Below are positions 25,005 through 33,241 of a DNA stretch of 64,000 bases, piece after piece. Below the pieces are notes generated by a model. That model was not told the origin of the DNA. It saw nothing but the letters and a program-made list of their open reading frames with translations, and did not search any database. A program made the position numbers and the translations under genes. This stretch comes from Corallococcus silvisoli (GTDB lineage Bacteria > Myxococcota > Myxococcia > Myxococcales > Myxococcaceae). The DNA lies in contig NZ_JAAAPJ010000001.1 in NCBI RefSeq assembly GCF_009909145.1, positions 1,240,001 through 1,304,000 on the forward strand, given 5' to 3'. Position 1 is the first letter of the stretch, and each line of letters begins with the position of its first letter.

Positions 25005-25122
25005 GCCCATGAACCCGTGAGCCTTCCGAGGGGACGCGCCGCGACGGAGCCAGGGCCACGCGCCCTCGCTCCGTGCTTCGCCAGGGCGCGCTGCCCCCGG
25101 GAAGGCCTGCGCGGCGGCCTCT

Positions 25123-26496
25123 TCAGGCCCAGAGTCCTTGCTCGAGCGAGTCCAGGAGCGCCGCCGCGACCTCGGGCGAGGGGAGGCCCGCGTCGACCCT
25201 CAGCTCCGCGTCGAACGGCACGGCCACTTCCGACCGCAGCACCGCGACGGCCTGCCTCCGGGCCTCCTGAAGCGCGCTGCGCTCCCCGGGGGACAACCGG
25301 GACTCGGCCCAGGCGTCGATGTCCCAGGACAGGGCGGCGTGCCGGGTCTCATCCTCGGCGATGCGCACCATGGCCTCGCGGACCTCCGGGTCGCGCGCGT
25401 GCAGGGCCTGGTGGTGCGCCAGGAGCGCGCCATAGGTTTCCCGCACGCAGCCCTCCACGGTGTTGTCCAGCAGCACCTCGTGCAGGGGCCGCAAGGGCAG
25501 GGGGGCCACGGAGGGCGGCGGTGGGGTGGTTCCGTAGCGCAGGGCAAGGCGGGTGGTGACCTCCGCGTGCCGGACCTCATCCAGCGCGCTGGTGAGCGCC
25601 GCGTCCTGGAGCGCCTGACTGGCGCCATGCAGGGCCAGCTCTTCACGCAGCCGGAGGAAGGCGTGGATGGACGCGGCCTCCAGCCGGGCGGCGTCCGCGA
25701 AGTAGTGGCCCCGGGCGTCCTCGCAGGCTCCCGCGTCCGCGGCCTGGAGCCCCACGGGCCTCCGGCCGATCGCGACGCATTCGGGGGGCGGGCCGGTCAC
25801 CGCCACCCGCCGCGTCTCGGTGAGCGCTCCGGACGCGGTGATGCTCAGCTCGTACCGCGTCGGCCCCACCTTCGTGTCGCAGTCGGACGCATGGGTGCTG
25901 ATGATGCTGAAGGTGCCATCGGGCAAGGCCCTCACCTTGCCGGGTTCGAGCGCGGGATGGCCGCAGAGGGCGTACCCCGAGGCGTACGCCAGGATGGCGG
26001 CCTCCCGGGGGGTGTCGATGTGGCCCAGCAACGTCGCCACGGCTTGGGCGGTCGTGTACGCCGACACCTCGTTGCCTCGGGTCGTGACCATGAAGTCCTG
26101 ATCGCATCCGCCCATGAAGTTGCCGCAGATCCCCGGGAAGCCGCGGAACACCGTCAGCGAATCGAGCTGATCCCGGCACGCCTGGAGGTCGGTGGCCGTC
26201 GCGCACTCCACCCCCTCGGAGCTGCGGCGCTGGATTCCGGAGCCGGGGGGCATGCCCATCTCGAGGAGGGTGCGGATCTGGATCACGTCGGGCGCCGGCT
26301 CGATCGTCAGCCCCGCGATGACGGGCGCTCCGTTCGCGCACTCGACTTCCGAGTACTGGCTCAGGTCGACGGGGCCCGGATCCGGCGCCGGCGCCCCCTC
26401 GTCCGGAGCCCCCTGGCAGCCCGCGAGCAGCAGCGGCGTGGCCAGCGTTGTCCGCAGTGCGTGGGAGAAGAGGCGGCGCAGCCGGACCCTGTTCAT
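25123..26496 (-). CDS. lipoprotein with C-terminal ferritin-like diiron domain
   Basis: A 457-aa lipoprotein (LLLAGCQGA, Cys27). Residues 60-240 are a Cys-rich region of unknown type. The C-terminal ~200 residues form a ferritin-like four-helix bundle with all six usual metal ligands: Glu273 (EAASIHAFLRL), Glu307/His310 (DEVRHAEVT), Glu353 (CVRETYG) and Glu383/His386 (EDETRHAALS). The double ExxH plus two extra Glu is the diiron signature of rubrerythrin/ferritin-like proteins, and finding it on a lipid-anchored envelope protein is unusual. Possible roles are iron handling or oxidant defence; not predicted further. Confidence 0.8.
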   Translation of the reverse strand: MNRVRLRRLFSHALRTTLATPLLLAGCQGAPDEGAPAPDPGPVDLSQYSEVECANGAPVIAGLTIEPAPDVIQIRTLLEMGMPPGSGIQRRSSEGVECATATDLQACRDQLDSLTVFRGFPGICGNFMGGCDQDFMVTTRGNEVSAYTTAQAVATLLGHIDTPREAAILAYASGYALCGHPALEPGKVRALPDGTFSIISTHASDCDTKVGPTRYELSITASGALTETRRVAVTGPPPECVAIGRRPVGLQAADAGACEDARGHYFADAARLEAASIHAFLRLREELALHGASQALQDAALTSALDEVRHAEVTTRLALRYGTTPPPPSVAPLPLRPLHEVLLDNTVEGCVRETYGALLAHHQALHARDPEVREAMVRIAEDETRHAALSWDIDAWAESRLSPGERSALQEARRQAVAVLRSEVAVPFDAELRVDAGLPSPEVAAALLDSLEQGLWA

Positions 26497-26713
26497 GAAT
26501 TCCTCGGAGAAAGATGACGGGCCCGATACCCGCCCTCCTTCGACACTCGACCCCGGAGTCGTGGGACACGAGGTCGGCGCGACGCCTCCCTGGCGTTCAG
26601 TGCGCGTGGGCCGCTGGCCTCGGGGTGGCTCCAGGAGCCAGGGAGGCCGTGGAGCGTGCCGTCTCCCAGGCCGAGGCCCTCCACGCCGCCGCGCGCGAAC
26701 CAGGGGCCTTCAC

Positions 26714-27481
26714 TCAGGCGCCGCGAAACACCGGCTGCCTTGTCGCGCCACGCCGCTCGATCTCCTCATAGTCAAGGATGGCGCGATCGCTCCCGGGCTC
26801 TTTCTGAACGAGTCCCTCCGCCAAGAGCGACTCCGGCGAGACCCCCTGCACGCCCGAGGGCCGCGTCTTCTCGCTGCCTCGTTCGTAGACCGCGCTTTCG
26901 GCGACGACGCGCGAATGCACGGCCAGGTGTGGGTTGTCGTAGAGGCGGCACGAGACCTGGCGCGCGAAGAGGATGCCGCCATTGCCCTCCGCCCGCACGA
27001 AGTCTGCTTCGATATCGCCGAGGACGACGAGATTTCCAATGCAGCGAACCCCATGCGCCTTGAGCCCACCGGCCACGACGACCGTGCTGCCGTCGTTCAC
27101 GCGAAGCCAGCCATCGACCGTGAGCGATCCACCGACAATCAAGAGCGGAGCCGCATCCAGACCTTCGCTGACAACAGCGCTTCCCTGCCAGAGGACCACA
27201 TCGTTCGTCTCGTCGTCCGGCGCCCGCGGCACCGTCGAACCGTCGCGCAGCGCGAGCGCGATCCACTGAGGCCCACCCGCAGGACAATCCTCCTCGAGCG
27301 CGACAGCGAGTTCGTCTACATCGCCAAGCGCCTCGGCTACTTCGCCGGGCCAGGATTGCGACCAGAGGTTGGCGAACGGAGCGATCGACTCCCACGGGAA
27401 GCCAGCGATCGCCGAGCCTGCGCGTGCGAGTGTGTCGAGGTTGCTCAGTCGGCGGAGGAGACTCTCGGTATCGATGGGCAT
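26714..27481 (-). CDS. hypothetical protein with beta-helix-like segment
   Basis: A 255-aa protein I do not recognise. The middle (about 90-180) has short repeating beta strands, such as LLIVGGSLTVDGWLRVNDGS and TVVVAGGLKAHGVRCIGN, that resemble polymer-forming (bactofilin-like) right-handed helices. The N-terminal part is helical and acidic (VAEALGDVDELAVALEED) and the C-terminus is charged. It lies 90 bp downstream of a frameshifted small gene on the same strand, so the two could form an operon. Polymorphic-toxin immunity roles are possible but nothing shows it. Confidence 0.68.
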   Translation of the reverse strand: MPIDTESLLRRLSNLDTLARAGSAIAGFPWESIAPFANLWSQSWPGEVAEALGDVDELAVALEEDCPAGGPQWIALALRDGSTVPRAPDDETNDVVLWQGSAVVSEGLDAAPLLIVGGSLTVDGWLRVNDGSTVVVAGGLKAHGVRCIGNLVVLGDIEADFVRAEGNGGILFARQVSCRLYDNPHLAVHSRVVAESAVYERGSEKTRPSGVQGVSPESLLAEGLVQKEPGSDRAILDYEEIERRGATRQPVFRGA

Positions 27482-27571
27482 CGCACTCCCAGCTACACGG
27501 CCGAGCCTCCCCGTGCAAGGAGCCGGCTCGAGCAGGTCGGCGCCCTCATCAGCCCCACTTGCCCACCTGAG

Positions 27572-27924
27572 TCAGGCGGAGCGCTGCTCTCCCAGCGCGG
27601 CCTCGTCCACCTTGCGCGGTGAGTTGAAGCCCCCCGTGAGTCCTCCGAGCACGACGTACGCCATGGAGGCGCCCCCCCCAAGGCCAGCAACACCCATGGC
27701 GCCGTCCACTGCCCATCGAGCGTGACGCACTCGCTGCCGTCCTCCTGGTGGAAGGGGGACAAGAGCGGCGGCTCCGGCTTCCAGCCGCGCCCCACCCGCG
27801 AGGCATTTCTCATCCAGATGCTCAAAAGCAGGGAATCGTCTCGATATGGCTCATCTTCGCGCGTCTTCGCATCACTCGCGTGTCGGCCGCCCACCGGGAA
27901 TGTCCCCGTGTGATACGGCTTCAT
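27572..27924 (-). pseudogene. small gene with apparent frameshift at a G8 tract
   Basis: Reading from the ATG at 27924 gives a coherent frame to LDGQWTAPWVLLALGG, then at a run of eight G (minus strand; C8 at 27672-27679) it turns into an unlikely sequence. With one extra G the frame becomes LGGGASMAYVVLGGL, TGGFNSPRKVDEAALGEQRS and stops at 27572, giving a 117-aa protein ending in one membrane helix and a polar tail. The second reading is much more protein-like, so the gene is either shifted (decay, sequencing error) or phase-variable at the tract. The N-terminus includes DDSLLLSIWMRNASRVGRGW. No family recognised. Confidence 0.6.
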
Positions 27925-28150
27925 TCGTATCTTTGACGCAGTTGCACCTGCGTCACATTTGACCGGGGTCCATGGTGCCTCATGGCCGGGTCACTTCGTT
28001 TCACGCGTGTCTTTCGCTACCCACTTACGCGCATGGCGTCCCATGGACTTGCATGTGGACCGTGGTGACGCGTCTCAACGCGTGAGTGGACGACAGTCGC
28101 CCGCTCCGGTCCCACGATGCAGGCATTCCCCCCTCGAAAAGGAGTTCGCG

Positions 28151-29422
28151 ATGAAGCAATCCCTGTGGAGCATGTTTGGACTGGCGAGTGTCGTGTGCGC
28201 GGTGGGTGCGCCGTCGTTGGCCCTGGCGCAGGCCTCTCCGCCCACGTGGGTCCGCCAGTTTGGCTCGACCTATGAGGACATGGCTCAAGCCGTGGCCGTC
28301 TCGGGAGACAGCGTCTATGTCGTCGGTCACACCGCGAATCAGCTTGGCCCAGAGCCGCTCGCCGGTGGGCAGGACATCTTCGTGGCGAAGTACGACACCA
28401 GCGGCACGCAGCTCTGGATTCACCAGCTCGGCACGCCGGCGACGGACCGCGCCACGGCGGTGGCCACCGACGCGGCGGGCAACGTGTACGTGGTGGGCCA
28501 CACCTTCGGCGGCTTCGACTACTACGTGAATGCTGGCGGCCTGGACTTCTTCATCACCAAGTACGACGCCCAAGGCAATCGGCTCTGGCTGCGCCAGCGG
28601 GGCACGCAGATGGACGACTTCGCCACCGGCGTCGCCGTGGGCGAGAACGACACGCTCTACATCGCGGGCTACACCGGCGGCAGCTTCGCCAACGGCGGCA
28701 ACCCCAACAACTATGACGTCATGGTGGGCCTCTACGACACCGACGGCAACCCGTACTGGCTCCAGCAGTACGGCTCGCCCAACGGCGACGTGGCGACGGG
28801 CATCGCCGTGACGCCGACGCATGACGTGTACGTGGTGGGAGAGACGACGGGCAGCGTCGACGGCACCACCACGCCCGTGGGCACCGACATCTTCCTGATG
28901 AAGTTCAACATCCTGGGCGCTCAGCAGTGGGCGCGGCAGCTGGACGTGTCTGGCAATGACCACGGCACCAGCGTGGCCGTGAGCCCGAACGGCGACGTCT
29001 ACCTGGCCGGCTACACGTTTGGCGAGCTCGACGGGAACGTCAACAATGGCCTCTTCGACGCGCTGCTCGCTCGCTATGACAGCGCCGGCAATCGCCAGTG
29101 GAGCCGCCTGCTGGGAGGCACCGGGGCCGACTACGCGCACGCCGTCACCGTCGCCGCCGACGGCACCATCAACCTCGCGGGCCGGGCGGGAGCCTCGCTG
29201 AATGGCAACCCCCACGCGGGCTGGGATGACGTGTTCCTGGCGCGCTACAACGCCCTGGGTTCCCTGCTCCAGACTCGCACGGTGGGGACGCCCTCGCTCG
29301 AGGTCACCCGAGGCGTGGCCGTGGACGCCGCGGGCAATGCCTATGTGACGGGCTACACCTACGGCGGGCTGGGGAGCACCGCCAACGCCGGCGGCTACGA
29401 TTCGTTCCTCATCCGCTTCTAA
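28151..29422 (+). CDS. secreted SBBP beta-propeller-repeat protein
   Basis: A 423-aa secreted protein: signal peptide ending at LALAQA, then at least six repeats of about 55 residues with the SBBP pattern, for example VTPTHDVYVVGETTGSVDG, VSPNGDVYLAGYTFGELDG and VDAAGNAYVTGYTYGGLG. Each repeat starts with a WxxQxG-type strand, so the whole forms a multi-blade propeller. ATG 28151 with AAGGAG. Such proteins are common on myxobacterial cell surfaces; a partner or ligand cannot be read. It ends at a perfect inverted repeat. Confidence 0.87.
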   Translation: MKQSLWSMFGLASVVCAVGAPSLALAQASPPTWVRQFGSTYEDMAQAVAVSGDSVYVVGHTANQLGPEPLAGGQDIFVAKYDTSGTQLWIHQLGTPATDRATAVATDAAGNVYVVGHTFGGFDYYVNAGGLDFFITKYDAQGNRLWLRQRGTQMDDFATGVAVGENDTLYIAGYTGGSFANGGNPNNYDVMVGLYDTDGNPYWLQQYGSPNGDVATGIAVTPTHDVYVVGETTGSVDGTTTPVGTDIFLMKFNILGAQQWARQLDVSGNDHGTSVAVSPNGDVYLAGYTFGELDGNVNNGLFDALLARYDSAGNRQWSRLLGGTGADYAHAVTVAADGTINLAGRAGASLNGNPHAGWDDVFLARYNALGSLLQTRTVGTPSLEVTRGVAVDAAGNAYVTGYTYGGLGSTANAGGYDSFLIRF

Positions 29423-29438
29423 CGCATCCCGTTCCGAC

Positions 29439-29472
29439 GAATCCGGCCCTGGCTTCCATGTCGGCCGGATTC
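29439..29472 (+). terminator. perfect inverted-repeat terminator after SBBP gene
   Basis: GAATCCGGCC (29439-29448) is exactly repeated in inverted form at 29463-29472 (GGCCGGATTC), with a 14-nt loop. It extends to CGACG/CGTCG with a two-base bulge. There is no U-tract, but the 10-bp stem is strong and located 17 bp past the stop. Confidence 0.5.
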
Positions 29473-29553
29473 ACGTCGCACGGGAGTGTCTCGTCGAGCG
29501 TCGTCGGGGGAGCCGCCACGGCATCCAGTGGCGCACCCCACCTTCCGTTCCCG

Positions 29554-30465
29554 TCAGGTCCCCAGCACCGCTCGCCGGACAAGTCCGCGCAGGTGCCGCG
29601 CCGCGGGGTCGACATGGGTGCGCTCATGCCAGCACAGCGCGAGCTTGACGGTGTGCGCGGGGAGCGGAGCGTCGAGGGGGCGCACCCCCAGGCGCGTGCC
29701 CTGCGCCGCGACGAGTGACTCCGGCAGCGTCGCGACGAAATCCGTCGCGGCCACGACAGCCGCGGCGGCCGTGAACGAGGGCACGGTCACCGCGACCTCA
29801 CGGTGGATGCCCGCGCGCGCGTACGCGGCACCGACGCGATCACGAAAGGCCCTTCCCGGCACCATCTCCACGCCGACGTGCCGGAGCGCGCCGAGCGCAC
29901 GCGAGGACAGGCGAGCACCCAGCGCGGGGTGGCCGCTCCGCGCGACGAGGACCATGCGCTCCTCCAGCAACGGCTCGATGTGCAGCCCCGTGCCTCTTCC
30001 GGGCATGCCGATGTGCAGATCCACCTGGGACGAGGCCAGGTCGCCGAGTGAGACGAGCGAGTCGATGCCCACCACGCCGAGGCTTGCCTTGGGCATCTCC
30101 TGGGTCATCCGCGCAACGATGCGAGGCACCCAGGTGAGCTGCCCGGCGTCGGCGACGGCCAGGGTGAAGGCGCGCGTGCATCCGGTCGGATCGAACGGGA
30201 GCTCGTGAATCGCGAGCTCCAGCTCCCGCAGGCCCCGCGCGAGGGCGGGCGCGAGCGCGAGGGCACGCGGCGTGGGGACGATGCCACGGCCCTTGCGCGT
30301 CACGAGCGGGTCGCCCAGCACGGAGCGGAGGCGCGCGAGGCCGTTGCTGATCGCGGACGGAGTGACATGGAGCCGGCGGGCCGCGCTCGCCACGCCGCGC
30401 TCGGCGAGCACGGTGTGGAGCACCAGGAGGAGATTGAGGTCCAGGGAGGCGATGGGATTGCTCAC
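29554..30465 (-). CDS. LysR-family regulator
   Basis: A LysR protein of about 303 aa. The HTH is at residues 8-65 (LDLNLLLVLHTVLAERGVAS, then TPSAISNGLARLRSVLGDPL), then the linker and an effector domain with two lobes (FTLAVADAGQLTWVPRI, then LHIEPLLEERMVLVARSGHP). I chose GTG 30465 as start; a GTG at 30483 adds six residues. Neither has a clear ribosome site. It is divergent from the haloalkane dehalogenase gene, so probably controls it; the shared region carries a direct repeat. Inducer unknown. Confidence 0.87.
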   Translation of the reverse strand: MSNPIASLDLNLLLVLHTVLAERGVASAARRLHVTPSAISNGLARLRSVLGDPLVTRKGRGIVPTPRALALAPALARGLRELELAIHELPFDPTGCTRAFTLAVADAGQLTWVPRIVARMTQEMPKASLGVVGIDSLVSLGDLASSQVDLHIGMPGRGTGLHIEPLLEERMVLVARSGHPALGARLSSRALGALRHVGVEMVPGRAFRDRVGAAYARAGIHREVAVTVPSFTAAAAVVAATDFVATLPESLVAAQGTRLGVRPLDAPLPAHTVKLALCWHERTHVDPAARHLRGLVRRAVLGT

Positions 30466-30478
30466 GGTTCGTGAGGTT

Positions 30479-30502
30479 ATCACTCACGAATCATCACTCA
30501 CG
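30479..30502. promoter_or_regulatory. direct repeat between LysR and haloalkane dehalogenase genes
   Basis: ATCACTCACG occurs at 30479-30488 and again at 30493-30502, a 14-bp period, in the region between two divergent starts. A LysR dimer-of-dimers would contact such half-sites. The function is inferred; the repeat itself is exact. Confidence 0.35.
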
Positions 30503-30532
30503 CGGATGATTCGACGAACCCATGATGCGGGC

Positions 30533-31477
30533 ATGCACAGGTTGTTCGGCGGTCTTGTCGCGGGCGCGCTCCTCGCGTGCCACGCCCCCACCCCCATTCC
30601 TCCTCGGAGCACTGCCATGCCCTCGACGTCCAGCATCCAGGTCCTCGACTCGTTCATTGCCTACCGCGACGCCGGGACCGGCTCGCCCATCGTGTTCCTG
30701 CACGGCAACCCCACGTCCTCGCACGTGTGGCGCAACGTGACTCCACGGCTCGCCGACCTCGGGCGGTGCCTCGCGCCCGACCTCATTGGCATGGGGGCTT
30801 CGGGCAAGCCCGACATCCCCTATCGCTTCGCGGATCACGCGCGCTACCTGGATGCGTGGTTCGCGGCGCTCGACCTGCGCGAGGTCGTGCTCGTTGGCTA
30901 CGACTGGGGCGGTGTCCTCGCCCTCGACTGGGCGCGGAGGCACCCGGAGCGCGTGCGCGGCGTGGTCGTGTTCGAGACGTTCCTCCGGCCCATGCGCTGG
31001 AGCGACTGGCCTCCGCAGGGGGAGCAGCTGTTCCGCGCCTTCCGCACGCCAGGGGTCGGCGAACAGCGGGTGCTCGAACAGAACGAGTTCCTGGCGAGGT
31101 CGCTCGCGAACGGAGTCCTGAGCGGCCTGTCGGAGGACGACCGCGCCACCTATTACGCGCCCTATCCTGATCCGGCCTCCCGCCGGCCGCTCCTCCAGTG
31201 GCCTCGGGAGATCCCCATCGACGGCGAGCCCGCTGACGTCAGCGCGGTGATCGAAGCCTACGACGCGTGGCTCGCGCGCACCCCCGCGAAGCCAGCGCTC
31301 CTGTTGACGTTCGGGGACACCGGTCTCAGCGCGCCGGGCATTGTCGAGTGGGCACGAAGCACGCTCCCCGCGCTCGAAATCGTCCCGCTCGCCCGCGCGG
31401 GACACCATGCGCCCGAGGATGCGCCCGAGGAGATCGCGCAGGCCATCCGCGGCTGGCTCGAGCGCCACGCGCTGTGA
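30533..31477 (+). CDS. haloalkane dehalogenase-type hydrolase with lipoprotein signal
   Basis: A 314-aa alpha/beta hydrolase of haloalkane dehalogenase type: VFLHGNPTSSHVWRNV with oxyanion Asn59, nucleophile elbow VGYDWGG with Asp124 (not Ser) followed by halide-binding Trp125, and the late His in AGHHAPEDAPEEI. These residues carry out SN2 displacement of halide. The N-terminus (MHRLFGGLVAGALLACHAP, Cys16) is a lipobox, so this copy is predicted to be lipid-anchored in the envelope, unlike the cytosolic enzymes studied so far. An ATG at 30506 is also in frame. Divergent from a LysR gene. Epoxide hydrolase is an alternative, though those typically differ in the HGxP motif. Confidence 0.86.
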   Translation: MHRLFGGLVAGALLACHAPTPIPPRSTAMPSTSSIQVLDSFIAYRDAGTGSPIVFLHGNPTSSHVWRNVTPRLADLGRCLAPDLIGMGASGKPDIPYRFADHARYLDAWFAALDLREVVLVGYDWGGVLALDWARRHPERVRGVVVFETFLRPMRWSDWPPQGEQLFRAFRTPGVGEQRVLEQNEFLARSLANGVLSGLSEDDRATYYAPYPDPASRRPLLQWPREIPIDGEPADVSAVIEAYDAWLARTPAKPALLLTFGDTGLSAPGIVEWARSTLPALEIVPLARAGHHAPEDAPEEIAQAIRGWLERHAL

Positions 31478-31735
31478 ACGCCGCCTGCGCACGAGGCCGC
31501 GCTCGAAGCTTGGATGGGCGGGTGCTCCTGCCCGTGGTGACTGGCGCCATCCTCCTGGTGACTGCTGTCACCGCCGGGGCACCTGATGTGCGGGCCCCGG
31601 AGTCATCCCATCCCTGAGAAATCCACGGGTTACGGGGGCCTTGTGGGTGGCATGCGCGCTGCAGTGAAGCAGCGCATAGGCGGTGTGAACTCGCCGCGGC
31701 GGTCCTCCGTCGCTGCCAAGAACCAGGTGATACCG

Positions 31736-32794
31736 ATGATCAACGTCAAGGCCACGGCCCTCCCCCTCTCCTCGATGCGTCAGGGCGCTGCTCAGTCTTC
31801 TTCCGTCAACCCGAAGCAGCTGCTCTCGGCGGGGCCTGTTCAGGACACGGGAGCCCGAACCCTCCAAGGCGCCCCGCGCACGCCCGCACGCGGTTTCACG
31901 CAGGTGGACTCGTTCGAGCCCGCTGTCATCAACAGGAGGCAGCCCAACACCGCGTCCAGGCTGGAGGGGGCGCTGGGCGCGACGAGCGAGGCGCTCACCT
32001 ACGCCCCCCGGGGGCTCCCCCAGCAGCTCCAGGAGGTGGCTCCGGCTCCGCAGGCCTCCGGCTCTGGCGTCCCCAGCGCCAACGACAAGCGGCCGGCCGG
32101 GGACAACCGGTCCGCGGCGCAGATCGTCGACGACACCCCCGTGCTGAAGAACCTGGGCCGCCAGAAGGACATCAAGTTCGAGCAGCTGTGCAAGCAGACG
32201 GGAGTCGATCCCAAGCTCGACCTGAAGGACTCGAAGCAGAACCCCGACGGCGTCTACCGGCTGGCCAAGGTGCTGGAGTTCATCGACAGCGCCAAGGCCT
32301 CCAATGGCGGGGACCGGTCGAACAAGGTCCAGAACGCCCAGGGAGACGGCAACATCGAGGGCATCACCAAGGATGGCGATGCGCGGCACGGCACGGAGGC
32401 CGGCATGGTCAAGGACTTCGCCGAGAAGGGGTACTCCTTCCTGGGCGAACACCAGCTGCCGACCACGAATGACACCCACGTCAAGGCGGACGGGAGCAAC
32501 AAGGACAACTTCCAGTGGTTCGCGGGCGAGGCGGGCAAGCACCTGTGGTTCTTGCCGGTGGTCAGCAACGTCCTGACGGGGGTCGGCAACTCGGAGGGGG
32601 GCTTCGGGGGAGTCCTCAAGGGTGCCGCGACCGGTTACCTCAACACCTTGAAGGGCGCCGCGGAGGGTGTCGTCGGGTCCATCACGAAGGGCCGCGCCAA
32701 TCCGGCCTCCATGATTTTTGGAGGCGTCATGGGCGCGCTGGGGAGCACCGAGGCCGCTCCCCAGCCGGTGAAGGACATCGCCAACCTGTTCTAA
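31736..32794 (+). CDS. hypothetical protein with disordered N-terminus and Gly-rich C-terminus
   Basis: A 352-aa protein with no recognised family and no signal peptide. Residues 1-120 are Ser/Pro/Gln/Ala-rich and disordered (ALPLSSMRQGAAQSSS). The middle is a helical domain (LKNLGRQKDIKFEQLCKQTG, YRLAKVLEFIDSAKA) with two Asp/Gly-rich loops like calcium sites (QGDGNIEG and KDGDARHG). The C-terminus is small-residue-rich, amphipathic and nearly membrane-like (LKGAATGYLNTLKGAAEGVV, FGGVMGALGS). The organisation recalls secreted effector or phasin-like proteins, but this is only an impression. Stands alone; ATG 31736 chosen because upstream in-frame starts precede basic, non-conserved sequence. 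Confidence 0.68.
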   Translation: MINVKATALPLSSMRQGAAQSSSVNPKQLLSAGPVQDTGARTLQGAPRTPARGFTQVDSFEPAVINRRQPNTASRLEGALGATSEALTYAPRGLPQQLQEVAPAPQASGSGVPSANDKRPAGDNRSAAQIVDDTPVLKNLGRQKDIKFEQLCKQTGVDPKLDLKDSKQNPDGVYRLAKVLEFIDSAKASNGGDRSNKVQNAQGDGNIEGITKDGDARHGTEAGMVKDFAEKGYSFLGEHQLPTTNDTHVKADGSNKDNFQWFAGEAGKHLWFLPVVSNVLTGVGNSEGGFGGVLKGAATGYLNTLKGAAEGVVGSITKGRANPASMIFGGVMGALGSTEAAPQPVKDIANLF

Positions 32795-32839
32795 AGACAG
32801 GAGGCGATCCTCAACGCCATCCGCCGGGTGGAAGCGCTT

Positions 32840-32863
32840 GGCCTGGAGGGGCCCCGTCAGGCC
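32840..32863 (+). terminator. GC-rich hairpin after the 352-aa gene
   Basis: GGCCTG (32840-32845) and CAGGCC (32858-32863) flank a 12-nt loop that contains the palindrome GGGGCCCC, about 46 bp past the stop. No U-tract. Could serve the convergent small gene as well. Confidence 0.3.
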
Positions 32864-32886
32864 CCCCGGGCGAGGCCGCCGGGCCC

Positions 32887-33144
32887 CTAATTACAGGGCG
32901 CGCCGCAGACGCCAGCCCCGCGGGCCTGACATTGCGCCGTGCCGGTGCAGAACAAGCCATCCCCCGTGCAGCAGCCGAGCAGTCGCGCGGACTCGTCAGG
33001 AACCGCGCCGCGGGGGGCGGTCGATACGAGCACGGGCTCTTCATTCACGACCGCGCTTGGGGCGGGCTGCGAGGAAGAGGGGACAGCCATTCCCACCACG
33101 AGGGCGAAACTCAGGGCGACTCCGGAAACAAGATTCCGCAGCAT
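32887..33144 (-). CDS. small Cys-rich secreted protein
   Basis: An 85-aa protein: signal peptide (SGVALSFALVVGMAVPSSSQ), then a short linker and a C-terminal cluster of six cysteines (LLGCCTGDGLFCTGTAQCQA and CGAPCN). ATG 33144 is preceded by AGGAG. Six closely spaced Cys suggest a disulfide-stabilised mini-domain. Function unknown; it resembles small secreted peptides that often occur in myxobacteria but no family was recognised. Confidence 0.72.
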   Translation of the reverse strand: MLRNLVSGVALSFALVVGMAVPSSSQPAPSAVVNEEPVLVSTAPRGAVPDESARLLGCCTGDGLFCTGTAQCQARGAGVCGAPCN

Positions 33145-33241
33145 CTGGGGCTCCTGGGGTTGAGAGGCATTTGGGAGGGTACTCCCAGTGTGTCTCCAAT
33201 CCAAGGCGCCGCCCCGCCGCGGAACTCTCGCGGTCCACCTG

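Noticed and set aside
25059..25090. Inverted repeat CGCGCCCT / AGGGCGCG after the ELWxxDGT gene
   Set aside because: An 8-bp stem with a 16-nt loop and no U-tract is close to what high-GC sequence gives by chance; not listed as a terminator.
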